From Lysobacterales bacterium (GTDB lineage Bacteria; Pseudomonadota; Gammaproteobacteria; Xanthomonadales; Marinicellaceae): 64,000 nt of DNA. The notes under the pieces are model-generated. The model worked only from the letters and a program-made list of their open reading frames with translations, did no database searches and was not told the DNA's origin. Below are positions 36,051-43,928 of the stretch, piece after piece. Numbering within the stretch: position 1 is the stretch's first letter; each line of letters starts with the position of its first letter. The position numbers and the translations under genes are program-made. The DNA lies in contig JAGRJR010000005.1 of NCBI GenBank assembly GCA_020442635.1, positions 1 through 64,000 on the forward strand, read 5' to 3'.

Positions 36051-38228
36051 TTAATTAAAGCCATCCTCAAAAATCAAATCCTCAAAGTTGGCATCCCAAT
36101 GACGAAGCAATTGTCTGAAGGCTTCCGGTTTGATGGTAGATGGCAATTGTCCTGCTTGATCGACTTGGTTGACACCATGACAACCACCACAAGCACGAAT
36201 TTCACCTGGCTGAAAAGTAATCCAATAACGTTCTCGCACCACAGGTTCTTCTGTAGGTGATAAAGTCTGCCAGCTCAAGGCCCGTTGTGCAGGTACAAAA
36301 AAGGCCACTGAACCATCTGGATAGACTTCAGCGCTACCCGGTGGAGCATTTGTAAAATTGATGTTTTGACTCATCGCACGCTGCTCATGTAAATATTGCG
36401 CAATAACTCTTTGACCCGGATCAGGGTTGGATATGCCCCCATAACCCCTGATTTGATCCCCTTGAAGAAATTGCAAGTGTGAAACCTCGTATAGCAACCC
36501 ATTGTTACCAATGGTTTGGTGTGGACTACCAGCCACTTTTAAATTATAAGGTTGCTGTAAATCCAGTTCGTCTCGTGTTGTTACATCACGCATCACCACC
36601 ACACTCAAATTATTGGTTCGCAAAAAGCCCTGGAACATGGCTAAATCAATATTCTCCTCCGCGATCACCTGTAACTCAGGCGCTTGTAAGGTTTGCTGCG
36701 TCAATGTTGGTACAGTGCGACTGACTACCTCTACGGGTCTCATTTCCCAAAGAGGACCTGTATAGGTAACCAATACATCAGGGTCATAATAAGAGATGGT
36801 AACATCACCTAAATTAGTAAGGCGAGTACCTGGTATCCAATCACTACTGGCATTTTGAGTTAATTTTTTGATGGTAAAATCATAACGAGGCTGAGGATTG
36901 GCTCGGGTACCATCATTTCCAGCACGATGTGTTTCAGCCGTATGCACGGCGAGCAATTGACCATCATTTAGTGTCAACGGACTTCTGAAAAAACCCACAT
37001 GCTCCAAAGGAGGTGTTATACCCTCATCGACAACTTCACGAGTGCTTTCATGGCTCAAATATTCAACTTGTACTTGAGAAGGATCAGCACCCACAGGTAA
37101 ATTAAAAGCAATCAACTGCCCCGCAGCATGGGTGGCAAATTCAGGTGCATCAATAGCCAAATACCTACCTGCTTGGTTTGGATCTTCATGCATTTGAAAC
37201 ACATTAAGTATGCTGTTTTGATTGGGTCTGCCACCACCGGCAATAAATTCCACTAAACCCGGATCATCATTCAAACTGCGATTAAAATAACTGTGAAACT
37301 CATGCCTGCCGACATGATTCAATGTCTCCTCCTCTGTGCCGTCCTGATTCAACTGCCATGGAAAGAAATGATTGAACCGATGACCTTCCAGGTTGGTACC
37401 ATCTAATAGGGCAGACTCAGCAGGTCGTGGTTCTGGGAACACTTCTGCTACGGTATTAATCGCAGTGGCATTTGGGCTTTCATCTGTATAATTAAAAGCA
37501 TCAAACACATTAACTGGTGAAGCTTGTTGATCGCGCTGCAAATGATCCCAACGGGTAAACAACAAACGACCATAACTATCAATCAACGGGCTGAACGAGC
37601 CAGAAGGAGAATGTTGCATCAATTTCACCTGGCCATCTTGTAATTTCCACAATCCAGTATTGGTTGGTGTTGACTCATACTCATCATATTGTGGATAGTT
37701 GAAACGATTTTTAGTTCGAGGCATGTCAGAAGTAAAAATAATGGCGTCATCGGAACCATATATCGGTGTGATGTTGTTATAATTTTCTGGCTGACCGGCA
37801 ATCGGTGAAATACTGACGGCGTCCCCCTGTCCCAATCCGGTGACCTCATAGATTTGCCAAAAATAATCATTATAATCAAACTGTTCTGGGGCGCCTATCA
37901 CCATACTGAACAAGGCCTTTTGACCACTCCAATGCACATGAGGATCTCGAACCGCGATGGCGTTTGCACCCTGTAAACCAGTCATACCATAACCGGCTTC
38001 CCTGGTTAAATTGCGCAAGGTGCCATCTGGATATTGAATGTATAAATCACCCCCTCTTCCCACGCTCTGCATACTCGCTGAATGATTGGCAAAGGTCGAA
38101 CCGATGGTGGCAAAATCATTGGCAATCGGAAACTGAGTCACAAACAAGATTGGATTGTTGAGGTTGATACCTCCAGCAAAACTTTGCGTAACCAGTAAAA
38201 ACAGAAATAAAACTCTCAACATAATCAT
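36051..38228 (-). CDS. Exported HzsA-like protein with one CxxCH haem motif and DGFN tail
   Basis: The 725-residue protein has a signal peptide (MIMLRVLFLFLLVTQSFA, then GG). Its long body shows propeller-like segments (DAIIFTSDMPRTKNRF, YGRLLFTRWDHLQRD). A C-terminal region follows with one c-type haem site, ACGGCH in GEIRACGGCHGVNQ. The layout resembles proteins annotated with the hydrazine synthase alpha-subunit middle domain. In ordinary heterotrophs these are not true hydrazine synthases, and anammox chemistry should not be inferred. The last residues, EDLIFEDGFN, are the shared tail. A TGTTCGG element lies about 150 bases upstream. The role may be extracytoplasmic redox chemistry, function unknown. 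Confidence 0.75.
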   Translation of the reverse strand: MIMLRVLFLFLLVTQSFAGGINLNNPILFVTQFPIANDFATIGSTFANHSASMQSVGRGGDLYIQYPDGTLRNLTREAGYGMTGLQGANAIAVRDPHVHWSGQKALFSMVIGAPEQFDYNDYFWQIYEVTGLGQGDAVSISPIAGQPENYNNITPIYGSDDAIIFTSDMPRTKNRFNYPQYDEYESTPTNTGLWKLQDGQVKLMQHSPSGSFSPLIDSYGRLLFTRWDHLQRDQQASPVNVFDAFNYTDESPNATAINTVAEVFPEPRPAESALLDGTNLEGHRFNHFFPWQLNQDGTEEETLNHVGRHEFHSYFNRSLNDDPGLVEFIAGGGRPNQNSILNVFQMHEDPNQAGRYLAIDAPEFATHAAGQLIAFNLPVGADPSQVQVEYLSHESTREVVDEGITPPLEHVGFFRSPLTLNDGQLLAVHTAETHRAGNDGTRANPQPRYDFTIKKLTQNASSDWIPGTRLTNLGDVTISYYDPDVLVTYTGPLWEMRPVEVVSRTVPTLTQQTLQAPELQVIAEENIDLAMFQGFLRTNNLSVVVMRDVTTRDELDLQQPYNLKVAGSPHQTIGNNGLLYEVSHLQFLQGDQIRGYGGISNPDPGQRVIAQYLHEQRAMSQNINFTNAPPGSAEVYPDGSVAFFVPAQRALSWQTLSPTEEPVVRERYWITFQPGEIRACGGCHGVNQVDQAGQLPSTIKPEAFRQLLRHWDANFEDLIFEDGFN

Positions 38229-38359
38229 CCTACCTGTAAATTAACCATTGTATATGTTTCACAATTACCAAGCTGTTAACCACCTCCCAGTTTCCCTATA
38301 TCAACAAGCTCAATCATGCAAACCAGTCATTAATATTTTTAAAGCCTCTCAGCTTATAT

Positions 38360-38386
38360 AAGGAAACCACATGGCTAAACCGAACA
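38360..38386 (-). promoter_or_regulatory. TGTTCGG-N15-TCCTT element upstream of the HzsA-like gene
   Basis: On the minus strand TGTTCGG (38386-38380) is followed after 15 bases by TCCTT (38364-38360). Spacing is identical to the three beta-helix genes, but the distance to the start codon (38228) is longer, about 130 bases. This is the fourth copy in this neighbourhood and the only one on the minus strand. Confidence 0.4.
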
Positions 38387-38486
38387 ATTAATTTAAATAA
38401 ATGGTCCGTTATTTAACCAGCATAACAATTCCTGCGCCTCACAAGAGGTCAGAAAGTAACAAATGCACTGACTCTGATGCTAAATA

Positions 38487-38515
38487 CTGACTATTGCAGA
38501 TACTTTCTTTATAAT
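38487..38515 (+). promoter_or_regulatory. Sigma-70-type promoter of putA
   Basis: A perfect TATAAT (38510-38515) is preceded, 17 bases upstream, by CTGACT (38487-38492), a 4/6 match to the -35 consensus. It lies 34 bases before the putA start codon. Confidence 0.6.
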
Positions 38516-38549
38516 CCCGCCTCATCACTAAGCTTTTGGGATTACTGAC

Positions 38550-41500
38550 ATGACATACGATGCTTTGCCTTTTTCTGCACACTATTTAATGGACGAGGAG
38601 ATTTGGGTCAATCAATTGCTTGATTATGCCAATCCAGGTGCCGCCAAACGCCACCAAATCAAGCAACTGGCAGCAGAGTTGGTGCAAAATGTTCGTAACA
38701 AAATTGATGACATGGATGGCATTGATGCCTTTATGAAAGAGTATGACTTGTCATCCAAGGAAGGCATATTGTTGATGTGCTTGGCTGAAGCATTACTGCG
38801 TATCCCCGACAAATCGACGGCCGACAAACTGATTAAAGACAAAATCCTCGATGCCGATTGGAAATCTCATTTAGGTAAAAGCGATTCCTTGTTTGTCAAT
38901 GCTTCAACCTGGGGCTTGATGCTGACTGGTAAGATCATTGATGTGGATGAAAGTCGTGGTGGTATGAAACGAGCCCTTGATAAATTCATTAACAAAACTG
39001 GCGAACCTGTGATTCGTAAAGGTATTCATAAAGCCATGCAAATGATGGGCAAACAGTTTGTCATGGGTCGCAACATCAAGGAAGCCATTAAGCGCTCTGC
39101 CAAAGGTGATTTCAAAAAGTACCGTTATTCCTATGACATGCTCGGTGAAGCCGCCTTAACACAAGCGGATGCCGATCGTTATTTTGCTGCTTACATGTCA
39201 TCAATTGCCTCTATTGCTGAAGCCAATAAAAAACGTCATATCAATGATGCTTCCAGTATATCAATCAAGTTATCGGCATTACATCCCAGATACGAAGTGG
39301 CCAATGTCAAAAGAGTGATTGCCGAACTGGCCCCTAAAGTATTGGAATTGGCCAATCATGCCAAAGCTTTGAATGTGGCAGTAACCATCGATGCAGAAGA
39401 AGCTGATCGCCTGGAAATTTCATTGAAAATTTTCGAAGCCGTTTATTCACAATTAACTGACTATCAGGGTTTTGGTCTGGTCGTACAGGCCTATCAAAAA
39501 AGAGCCATGAAAGTATTGGAATGGTTGGCCGATTTGTATGATCAACACCAAAGACTCATACCTATTCGTTTGGTCAAAGGTGCCTATTGGGATACCGAAG
39601 TCAAACGCTCACAAGAACAGGGCTTAGCTCACTACCCAGTATTTACCCGTAAGGTCAATACTGATGTGTCATACCTGGCATGCGCACGTTTTTTGCTGGA
39701 TAATCGCAAGCGGTTTTATCCACAATTTGCCACCCATAATGCCAATACCGTAGCGGCCATTAAAGTGGTCGCTGGAGACACTGGCGGCTATGAATTTCAA
39801 AGACTACATGGTATGGGTCAGGCGCTGCATGCACAAACTGTCAGTGAACAAGGTCTGAATAGACCCTGTAGAATTTACGCACCTGTTGGTTCTCATGAAG
39901 ATTTATTGCCGTATTTGGTACGCCGGCTTTTGGAAAATGGTGCCAACACCTCATTTGTAAACCGTTTGACCGATTTAACCTTAGACATTGATGCGATCAC
40001 TCAAGACCCCATCGAAAAAGTCAGAAAACACAAAACCCATAAGCACCCCATGCTGCCCTTACCTCGTGACATTTACGGAGAGAGAAGAATCAATTCTGCA
40101 GGGTTCAACCTGGGAGATATGCAAACGGTTGATGAATTACTCAATAAAATCAGCCAGGAAAGCGAGTTAAAACACCACGCCACCAGTTTAATACCAGGAA
40201 CCGAAGCGATGAGTGAAATGCATGAAGTTCATTCGCCAGCTAACCTTGACTTGTTGGTGGGAACCTGCCACCACGCCTCTGCTGCTGATGTTGATATAGC
40301 CATCAACAATGCTCAACAAGCTTTCCCTCAATGGCGTGACGTGCCAGTCTCAATCAAATCTGACATGTTATTGAAGTTGGCAGATTTGATGGAAACCAAC
40401 AGTCATGCACTGATCAGTTTGTTGCAAAATGAGGCAGGTAAAACATTGGGCGACTGTATTGCCGAGTTGCGCGAAGCGGTTGATTTTTGTCGCTACTATG
40501 CCTACCAGGCTGTTGACTTATGTGGAGATGGTGAAAAAATGCCGGGTCCAACAGGTGAAAGTAATTACCTCTATCATCAGGGTAAAGGCGTGTTTGTTTG
40601 TATCAGCCCCTGGAATTTTCCTTTGGCCATTTATGCAGGACAAATCGTCGCTGCCCTGGTCACTGGAAACTGCGTGATAGCCAAACCCGCTGAGCAAACC
40701 AGTTTAATTGCACACTTCACTGCACAATTAATACATCAAGCGGGCATACCCAAAGAAGTGTTCCAATTGGTCTTGGGTTCTGGCCGCACTATTGGTAATC
40801 AAATGTGTCAAAGCGATGCCATCACTGGGGTCGTATTTACAGGCTCGACCCAAACGGCCCAGATCATCAACAGTAATTTAGCCTCCCGCAAAGATGCCGC
40901 TATAGCGACCTTGATTGCTGAAACAGGTGGGCAGAATTGCTTGATAGCTGACTCATCATGCTTACCTGAGCAATTGGTTAAAGATGTGATTAACTCAGCT
41001 TTCCTCAGTGCAGGTCAACGCTGTTCAGCACTGCGTGTACTTTATATTCAGGATGATGTGGCCGATAAAGTCTTACACATGTTGCAAGGCGCCATGGATG
41101 AATTGTCAATCGGCAATCCTCAATTGTTCTCAACTGATTTGGGACCTGTTATTGATACCAAGGCCTTAGGGATTTTAAAAACCCACAAAACACGAATGGA
41201 ACAACAGGCCAAATGCATCAAGTCATTGCAGACACCTGAAATCAACGGTCATTATTTTGCCCCTCAGGCATTTGAAATCAGTGGAATTGATGTATTGGAA
41301 CAGGAAATATTTGGCCCATTCCTGCATGTCATCAGGTACAAAGCATCGCAATTGAATCAGGTGATTGATGCCATCAATAGCACTGGCTATGGATTGACTA
41401 CCGGGGTTCATTCACGCATTGATGACACCATCGAATACATCGTTTCGAGAGTACAAGCGGGTAACTGCTATATTAATCGCAACATGATTGGGGCAGTGGT

Positions 41501-41663
41501 GGGTGTACAACCCTTCGGCGGTATGGGCTTATCAGGTACCGGTCCCAAAGCTGGTGGTCCAGGTTATCTCAGACAATTTGTCACAGAAAAAACCATCACC
41601 AATAATATCTCAGCAGTGGGTGGTAATGCGGACTTATTGGAATTATCGGATGATGCTGATTAA
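38550..41663 (+). CDS. putA: Bifunctional proline dehydrogenase / glutamate semialdehyde dehydrogenase PutA
   Basis: PutA oxidises proline to P5C with FAD, then the hydrolysed semialdehyde to glutamate with NAD+, linked to the respiratory chain at the membrane. At 1037 residues it has the proline dehydrogenase barrel (about 190-490, with SIKLSALHPRY, RLVKGAYWDTEVKRSQ, FATHNANTV). The aldehyde dehydrogenase domain follows (about 560-1015), with Glu791 in IAETGGQN and catalytic Cys825 in SAGQRCSALR. It lacks the N-terminal ribbon-helix-helix DNA-binding domain of the 1320-residue E. coli protein. It is therefore a non-autoregulatory type A PutA. It is monocistronic with its own promoter. Confidence 0.97.
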   Translation: MTYDALPFSAHYLMDEEIWVNQLLDYANPGAAKRHQIKQLAAELVQNVRNKIDDMDGIDAFMKEYDLSSKEGILLMCLAEALLRIPDKSTADKLIKDKILDADWKSHLGKSDSLFVNASTWGLMLTGKIIDVDESRGGMKRALDKFINKTGEPVIRKGIHKAMQMMGKQFVMGRNIKEAIKRSAKGDFKKYRYSYDMLGEAALTQADADRYFAAYMSSIASIAEANKKRHINDASSISIKLSALHPRYEVANVKRVIAELAPKVLELANHAKALNVAVTIDAEEADRLEISLKIFEAVYSQLTDYQGFGLVVQAYQKRAMKVLEWLADLYDQHQRLIPIRLVKGAYWDTEVKRSQEQGLAHYPVFTRKVNTDVSYLACARFLLDNRKRFYPQFATHNANTVAAIKVVAGDTGGYEFQRLHGMGQALHAQTVSEQGLNRPCRIYAPVGSHEDLLPYLVRRLLENGANTSFVNRLTDLTLDIDAITQDPIEKVRKHKTHKHPMLPLPRDIYGERRINSAGFNLGDMQTVDELLNKISQESELKHHATSLIPGTEAMSEMHEVHSPANLDLLVGTCHHASAADVDIAINNAQQAFPQWRDVPVSIKSDMLLKLADLMETNSHALISLLQNEAGKTLGDCIAELREAVDFCRYYAYQAVDLCGDGEKMPGPTGESNYLYHQGKGVFVCISPWNFPLAIYAGQIVAALVTGNCVIAKPAEQTSLIAHFTAQLIHQAGIPKEVFQLVLGSGRTIGNQMCQSDAITGVVFTGSTQTAQIINSNLASRKDAAIATLIAETGGQNCLIADSSCLPEQLVKDVINSAFLSAGQRCSALRVLYIQDDVADKVLHMLQGAMDELSIGNPQLFSTDLGPVIDTKALGILKTHKTRMEQQAKCIKSLQTPEINGHYFAPQAFEISGIDVLEQEIFGPFLHVIRYKASQLNQVIDAINSTGYGLTTGVHSRIDDTIEYIVSRVQAGNCYINRNMIGAVVGVQPFGGMGLSGTGPKAGGPGYLRQFVTEKTITNNISAVGGNADLLELSDDAD

Positions 41664-41689
41664 TGAACTGGTAGTACAATGATTGGATC

Positions 41690-41705
41690 GCCGGCAGCTG
41701 CCGGC
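41690..41705. repeat. GC-rich 16-bp palindrome after putA
   Basis: GCCGGCAGCTGCCGGC is a perfect palindrome 26 bases beyond the putA stop and 15 bases before the end of the convergent gene. It stands out in this AT-rich region. It can form a short hairpin but no T-run follows, so it is a weak terminator candidate or binding site. Confidence 0.55.
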
Positions 41706-41720
41706 ATTCATGTTTCAGGA

Positions 41721-42431
41721 TCATTTTCTGATTTCATTAATTATTGTTTCAATATTTTTATACAACAACTCAACCCAAGCAGCCGATCCTTCAGGCACCT
41801 TTAATGCGCTCAAATCAGGATCGGTAGGGGTGATAACCACTTTTACATTGGGTCTGCCAACCCTATGGACCAGGGTAAACAGTTCTTCTATCGCTGCATC
41901 ACCCATGGCCAAACAACCCACTGAAGCCGCTTTACCATGAATAAATATATTGCTCCCGGGTTCAGTTCGACCCTCGATTTGGGCATATTTCAAATCAAAG
42001 GCATTGGGGTAATTTAGCTTCAGTGACAAGTGATATGAACTATTGGGATTGAACGCATTGATGTTGTAAATACCTTCAGGCACCTGAAGATCACCTTCTC
42101 GCAGTTTTGGTCCAAGCGTTCCACTGGCGGCTTTGATGGGATAAGTTTTGATTTTTTTTGATTGGGCTGCCTTGTGTGCCCATAATTCCAGAATATCTGT
42201 ATCCTTGATAGCAACCAAGCTTACACGCTCTGGTGGATAACTGAAATTAGCTTGATTAAATGCTTGTTGCAATTTAGCTTCGTTTACCACTCCAATATCA
42301 TCAATGACTTCCTCAATCGATTTCATACCAACGACAGACACATAATAAGGATACCAGTAACTACGACCCCAGTGGTAATAACCGAGTATCGTCAGAAACA
42401 TTAAACCCAACCAAAGATAAATTTTCATCAC
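41721..42431 (-). CDS. YafK/DpaA-like L,D-transpeptidase-fold protein
   Basis: The 236-residue protein has an N-terminal membrane segment (MMKIYLWLGLMFLTILGYYHW) acting as uncleaved or cleaved signal. The YkuD-type domain carries the catalytic motif IFIHGKAASVGCLAMGD (His and Cys). The SVGC-(Y/L)-AM form matches the YafK/DpaA branch rather than ErfK. In E. coli that branch cleaves the bond between Braun lipoprotein and peptidoglycan. It therefore likely acts in the periplasm as a murein amidase or transpeptidase. LREGDLQVPEGIYNI is another family block. It may be co-transcribed with the membrane-protein gene 48 bases upstream. Confidence 0.85.
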   Translation of the reverse strand: MMKIYLWLGLMFLTILGYYHWGRSYWYPYYVSVVGMKSIEEVIDDIGVVNEAKLQQAFNQANFSYPPERVSLVAIKDTDILELWAHKAAQSKKIKTYPIKAASGTLGPKLREGDLQVPEGIYNINAFNPNSSYHLSLKLNYPNAFDLKYAQIEGRTEPGSNIFIHGKAASVGCLAMGDAAIEELFTLVHRVGRPNVKVVITPTDPDLSALKVPEGSAAWVELLYKNIETIINEIRK

Positions 42432-42479
42432 TGCAACTCACTGTTGTTTCATCTTCTGACAAAATGCCTATTTGAATGT

Positions 42480-43139
42480 TCAAACATTCCATGTCATTAC
42501 CCAAATCATGACCCCAAACCACAAGACAATCTGCCCAACGAAAAATAAAATTGGATTGTCTAAACTGGCATCTGTCAACAACACATCGCCTCGTGCCACC
42601 GCCAATAAAAACCTCAATTGTTGAAAACCCGTGCTAATAAGTGCCAATAACAACGGTAGCAAACTTAACCAACTCAATTCCGGGTTTAACAACAACCAGT
42701 TTTGCAACAAGCCCCAAAATGACAGCCCCAGGAAACTACCAAACATCAAAAAGCCAAATAAAGCCATTCCCCAATCTTCCTTAATCTTTGACAACATTGC
42801 GAAAGTGACGGCAAAATTTAGCAATAATACCTCCATAATAAACAATTCAATAAAATATTGGATCATACCACCGCCATAGACGAATTGTCGCAGCATGATC
42901 AACACAGGTGGCACAAGTGCTGTTGTGGTTCGATACAGCGGTGAATGAATCAAAGCATCTGCTTGATTCACTGACAGAAAAAATATCTGAAAAATAAAGG
43001 CGGTAATCCATCCTGTCAGATAAAACATCCACGATGCTTGAGCACCCGTTTTACCCACAGCAATCAATGCCAGATAAGGCAATGATAAATAAAACCACAT
43101 CATCAGTCGTCGCATTAAACCCGAAAATGCAGTGTTCAA
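42480..43139 (-). CDS. Polytopic inner-membrane protein of unknown function
   Basis: The 219-residue product has about seven hydrophobic segments (near residues 10-28, 36-55, 72-90, 92-115, 125-146, 155-172, 195-215) with short polar loops. I recognise no family signature. It lies between an exported protein gene 37 bases upstream and the YafK-like gene 48 bases downstream, all on the minus strand. A three-gene unit related to the cell envelope is plausible. The transmembrane pattern and base composition argue for a real gene. Confidence 0.65.
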   Translation of the reverse strand: MNTAFSGLMRRLMMWFYLSLPYLALIAVGKTGAQASWMFYLTGWITAFIFQIFFLSVNQADALIHSPLYRTTTALVPPVLIMLRQFVYGGGMIQYFIELFIMEVLLLNFAVTFAMLSKIKEDWGMALFGFLMFGSFLGLSFWGLLQNWLLLNPELSWLSLLPLLLALISTGFQQLRFLLAVARGDVLLTDASLDNPILFFVGQIVLWFGVMIWVMTWNV

Positions 43140-43176
43140 AAGATTACAGTCCTATAGTTAATACAATAGCGATTTC

Positions 43177-43803
43177 CTATTGCAACACCAGGCCATTGAG
43201 AAACTGATCAATGTCTTTACGATATTTTTGCACCAAATTAGTACCTGTGTAAGCGAGATATTGAACAGAGCCTGAGGCATCTGAATAATAATAGCCGAGG
43301 TATGTGAACCTCACCTTTTGAATGGCTCCTTCCATTTCCATATAAATCACCTTCAAACCATTAACATTTCGGTATTCTTTTGTAACAACCTGGATATCAG
43401 GAGCGGCATCTCTGGCATTATCAACAGCGATGTCAACCAGAGTTTCCAATGCGATCTCTAACTGTTCAGTGATGGCCATGGCGTATAAATCGCCCGACTT
43501 GAGTTTGAAATTGTATTCCGCAGCTTCGCCCTGTTCATCCTTGGAAAAATTCCACTGTTTTGGGTCGAACTTAAAAGCCACATCAGTTCGGTTGCTTTTA
43601 AGTTGAAAATTAGCATTTGACGGAGCAGAGAACAATTTCGGATTCTTACTAATCGCCACTGGAACAGCCGCTGCGCCGTTTTCGTACACCCAGGTGCCAT
43701 CATCATTTAACACCACCACATCCCCCTGTTCTGTGACTGCTTTTTGGCTGGCTCTTGCATAACAAAACAGCACAAGCATCATAACCAATACGCCTACTCT
43801 CAT
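43177..43803 (-). CDS. Exported protein of unknown function
   Basis: The 208-residue protein begins with a signal peptide (MRVGVLVMMLVLFCYARA, then SQK). The sequence VTEQGDVVVLNDDGTWVYE is a short domain that recurs at the N-terminus of several unrelated periplasmic proteins of Gammaproteobacteria. A mixed alpha/beta domain of about 140 residues follows, with YRNVNGLKVIYMEME and the closing YRKDIDQFLNGL. No catalytic site or lipobox is evident. It is the probable first gene of the minus-strand set running to 41721. Periplasmic location is inferred from the signal peptide. Confidence 0.7.
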   Translation of the reverse strand: MRVGVLVMMLVLFCYARASQKAVTEQGDVVVLNDDGTWVYENGAAAVPVAISKNPKLFSAPSNANFQLKSNRTDVAFKFDPKQWNFSKDEQGEAAEYNFKLKSGDLYAMAITEQLEIALETLVDIAVDNARDAAPDIQVVTKEYRNVNGLKVIYMEMEGAIQKVRFTYLGYYYSDASGSVQYLAYTGTNLVQKYRKDIDQFLNGLVLQ

Positions 43804-43928
43804 AATAACCCTCTCGTCGATAAAAAATCATCATACAAGATATATGAATAGCTTGTCATTCATTTTTGCTTCACCAGTCAAAGACGATTACAATTGAACC
43901 TTTTTTATGGATTTATGCCAGATAAGCC

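Larger units (their letters stand above)
38229..38549. other. Divergent regulatory region between the HzsA-like gene and putA
   Basis: These 321 bases hold no gene. They contain the minus-strand TGTTCGG element (38360-38386) and the putA promoter (38487-38515), both listed separately. A TTATATAA stretch near 38354 on the minus strand could also serve as a -10 box for the HzsA-like gene. Confidence 0.6.

Noticed and set aside
36051-38228. True hydrazine synthase / anammox function
   Set aside because: Only one CxxCH motif, no beta or gamma subunits nearby, and the neighbourhood is that of an aerobic heterotroph.
38550-41663. PutA as its own transcriptional repressor
   Set aside because: The N-terminal ribbon-helix-helix domain is absent; the protein starts directly with the helical arm before the proline dehydrogenase barrel.
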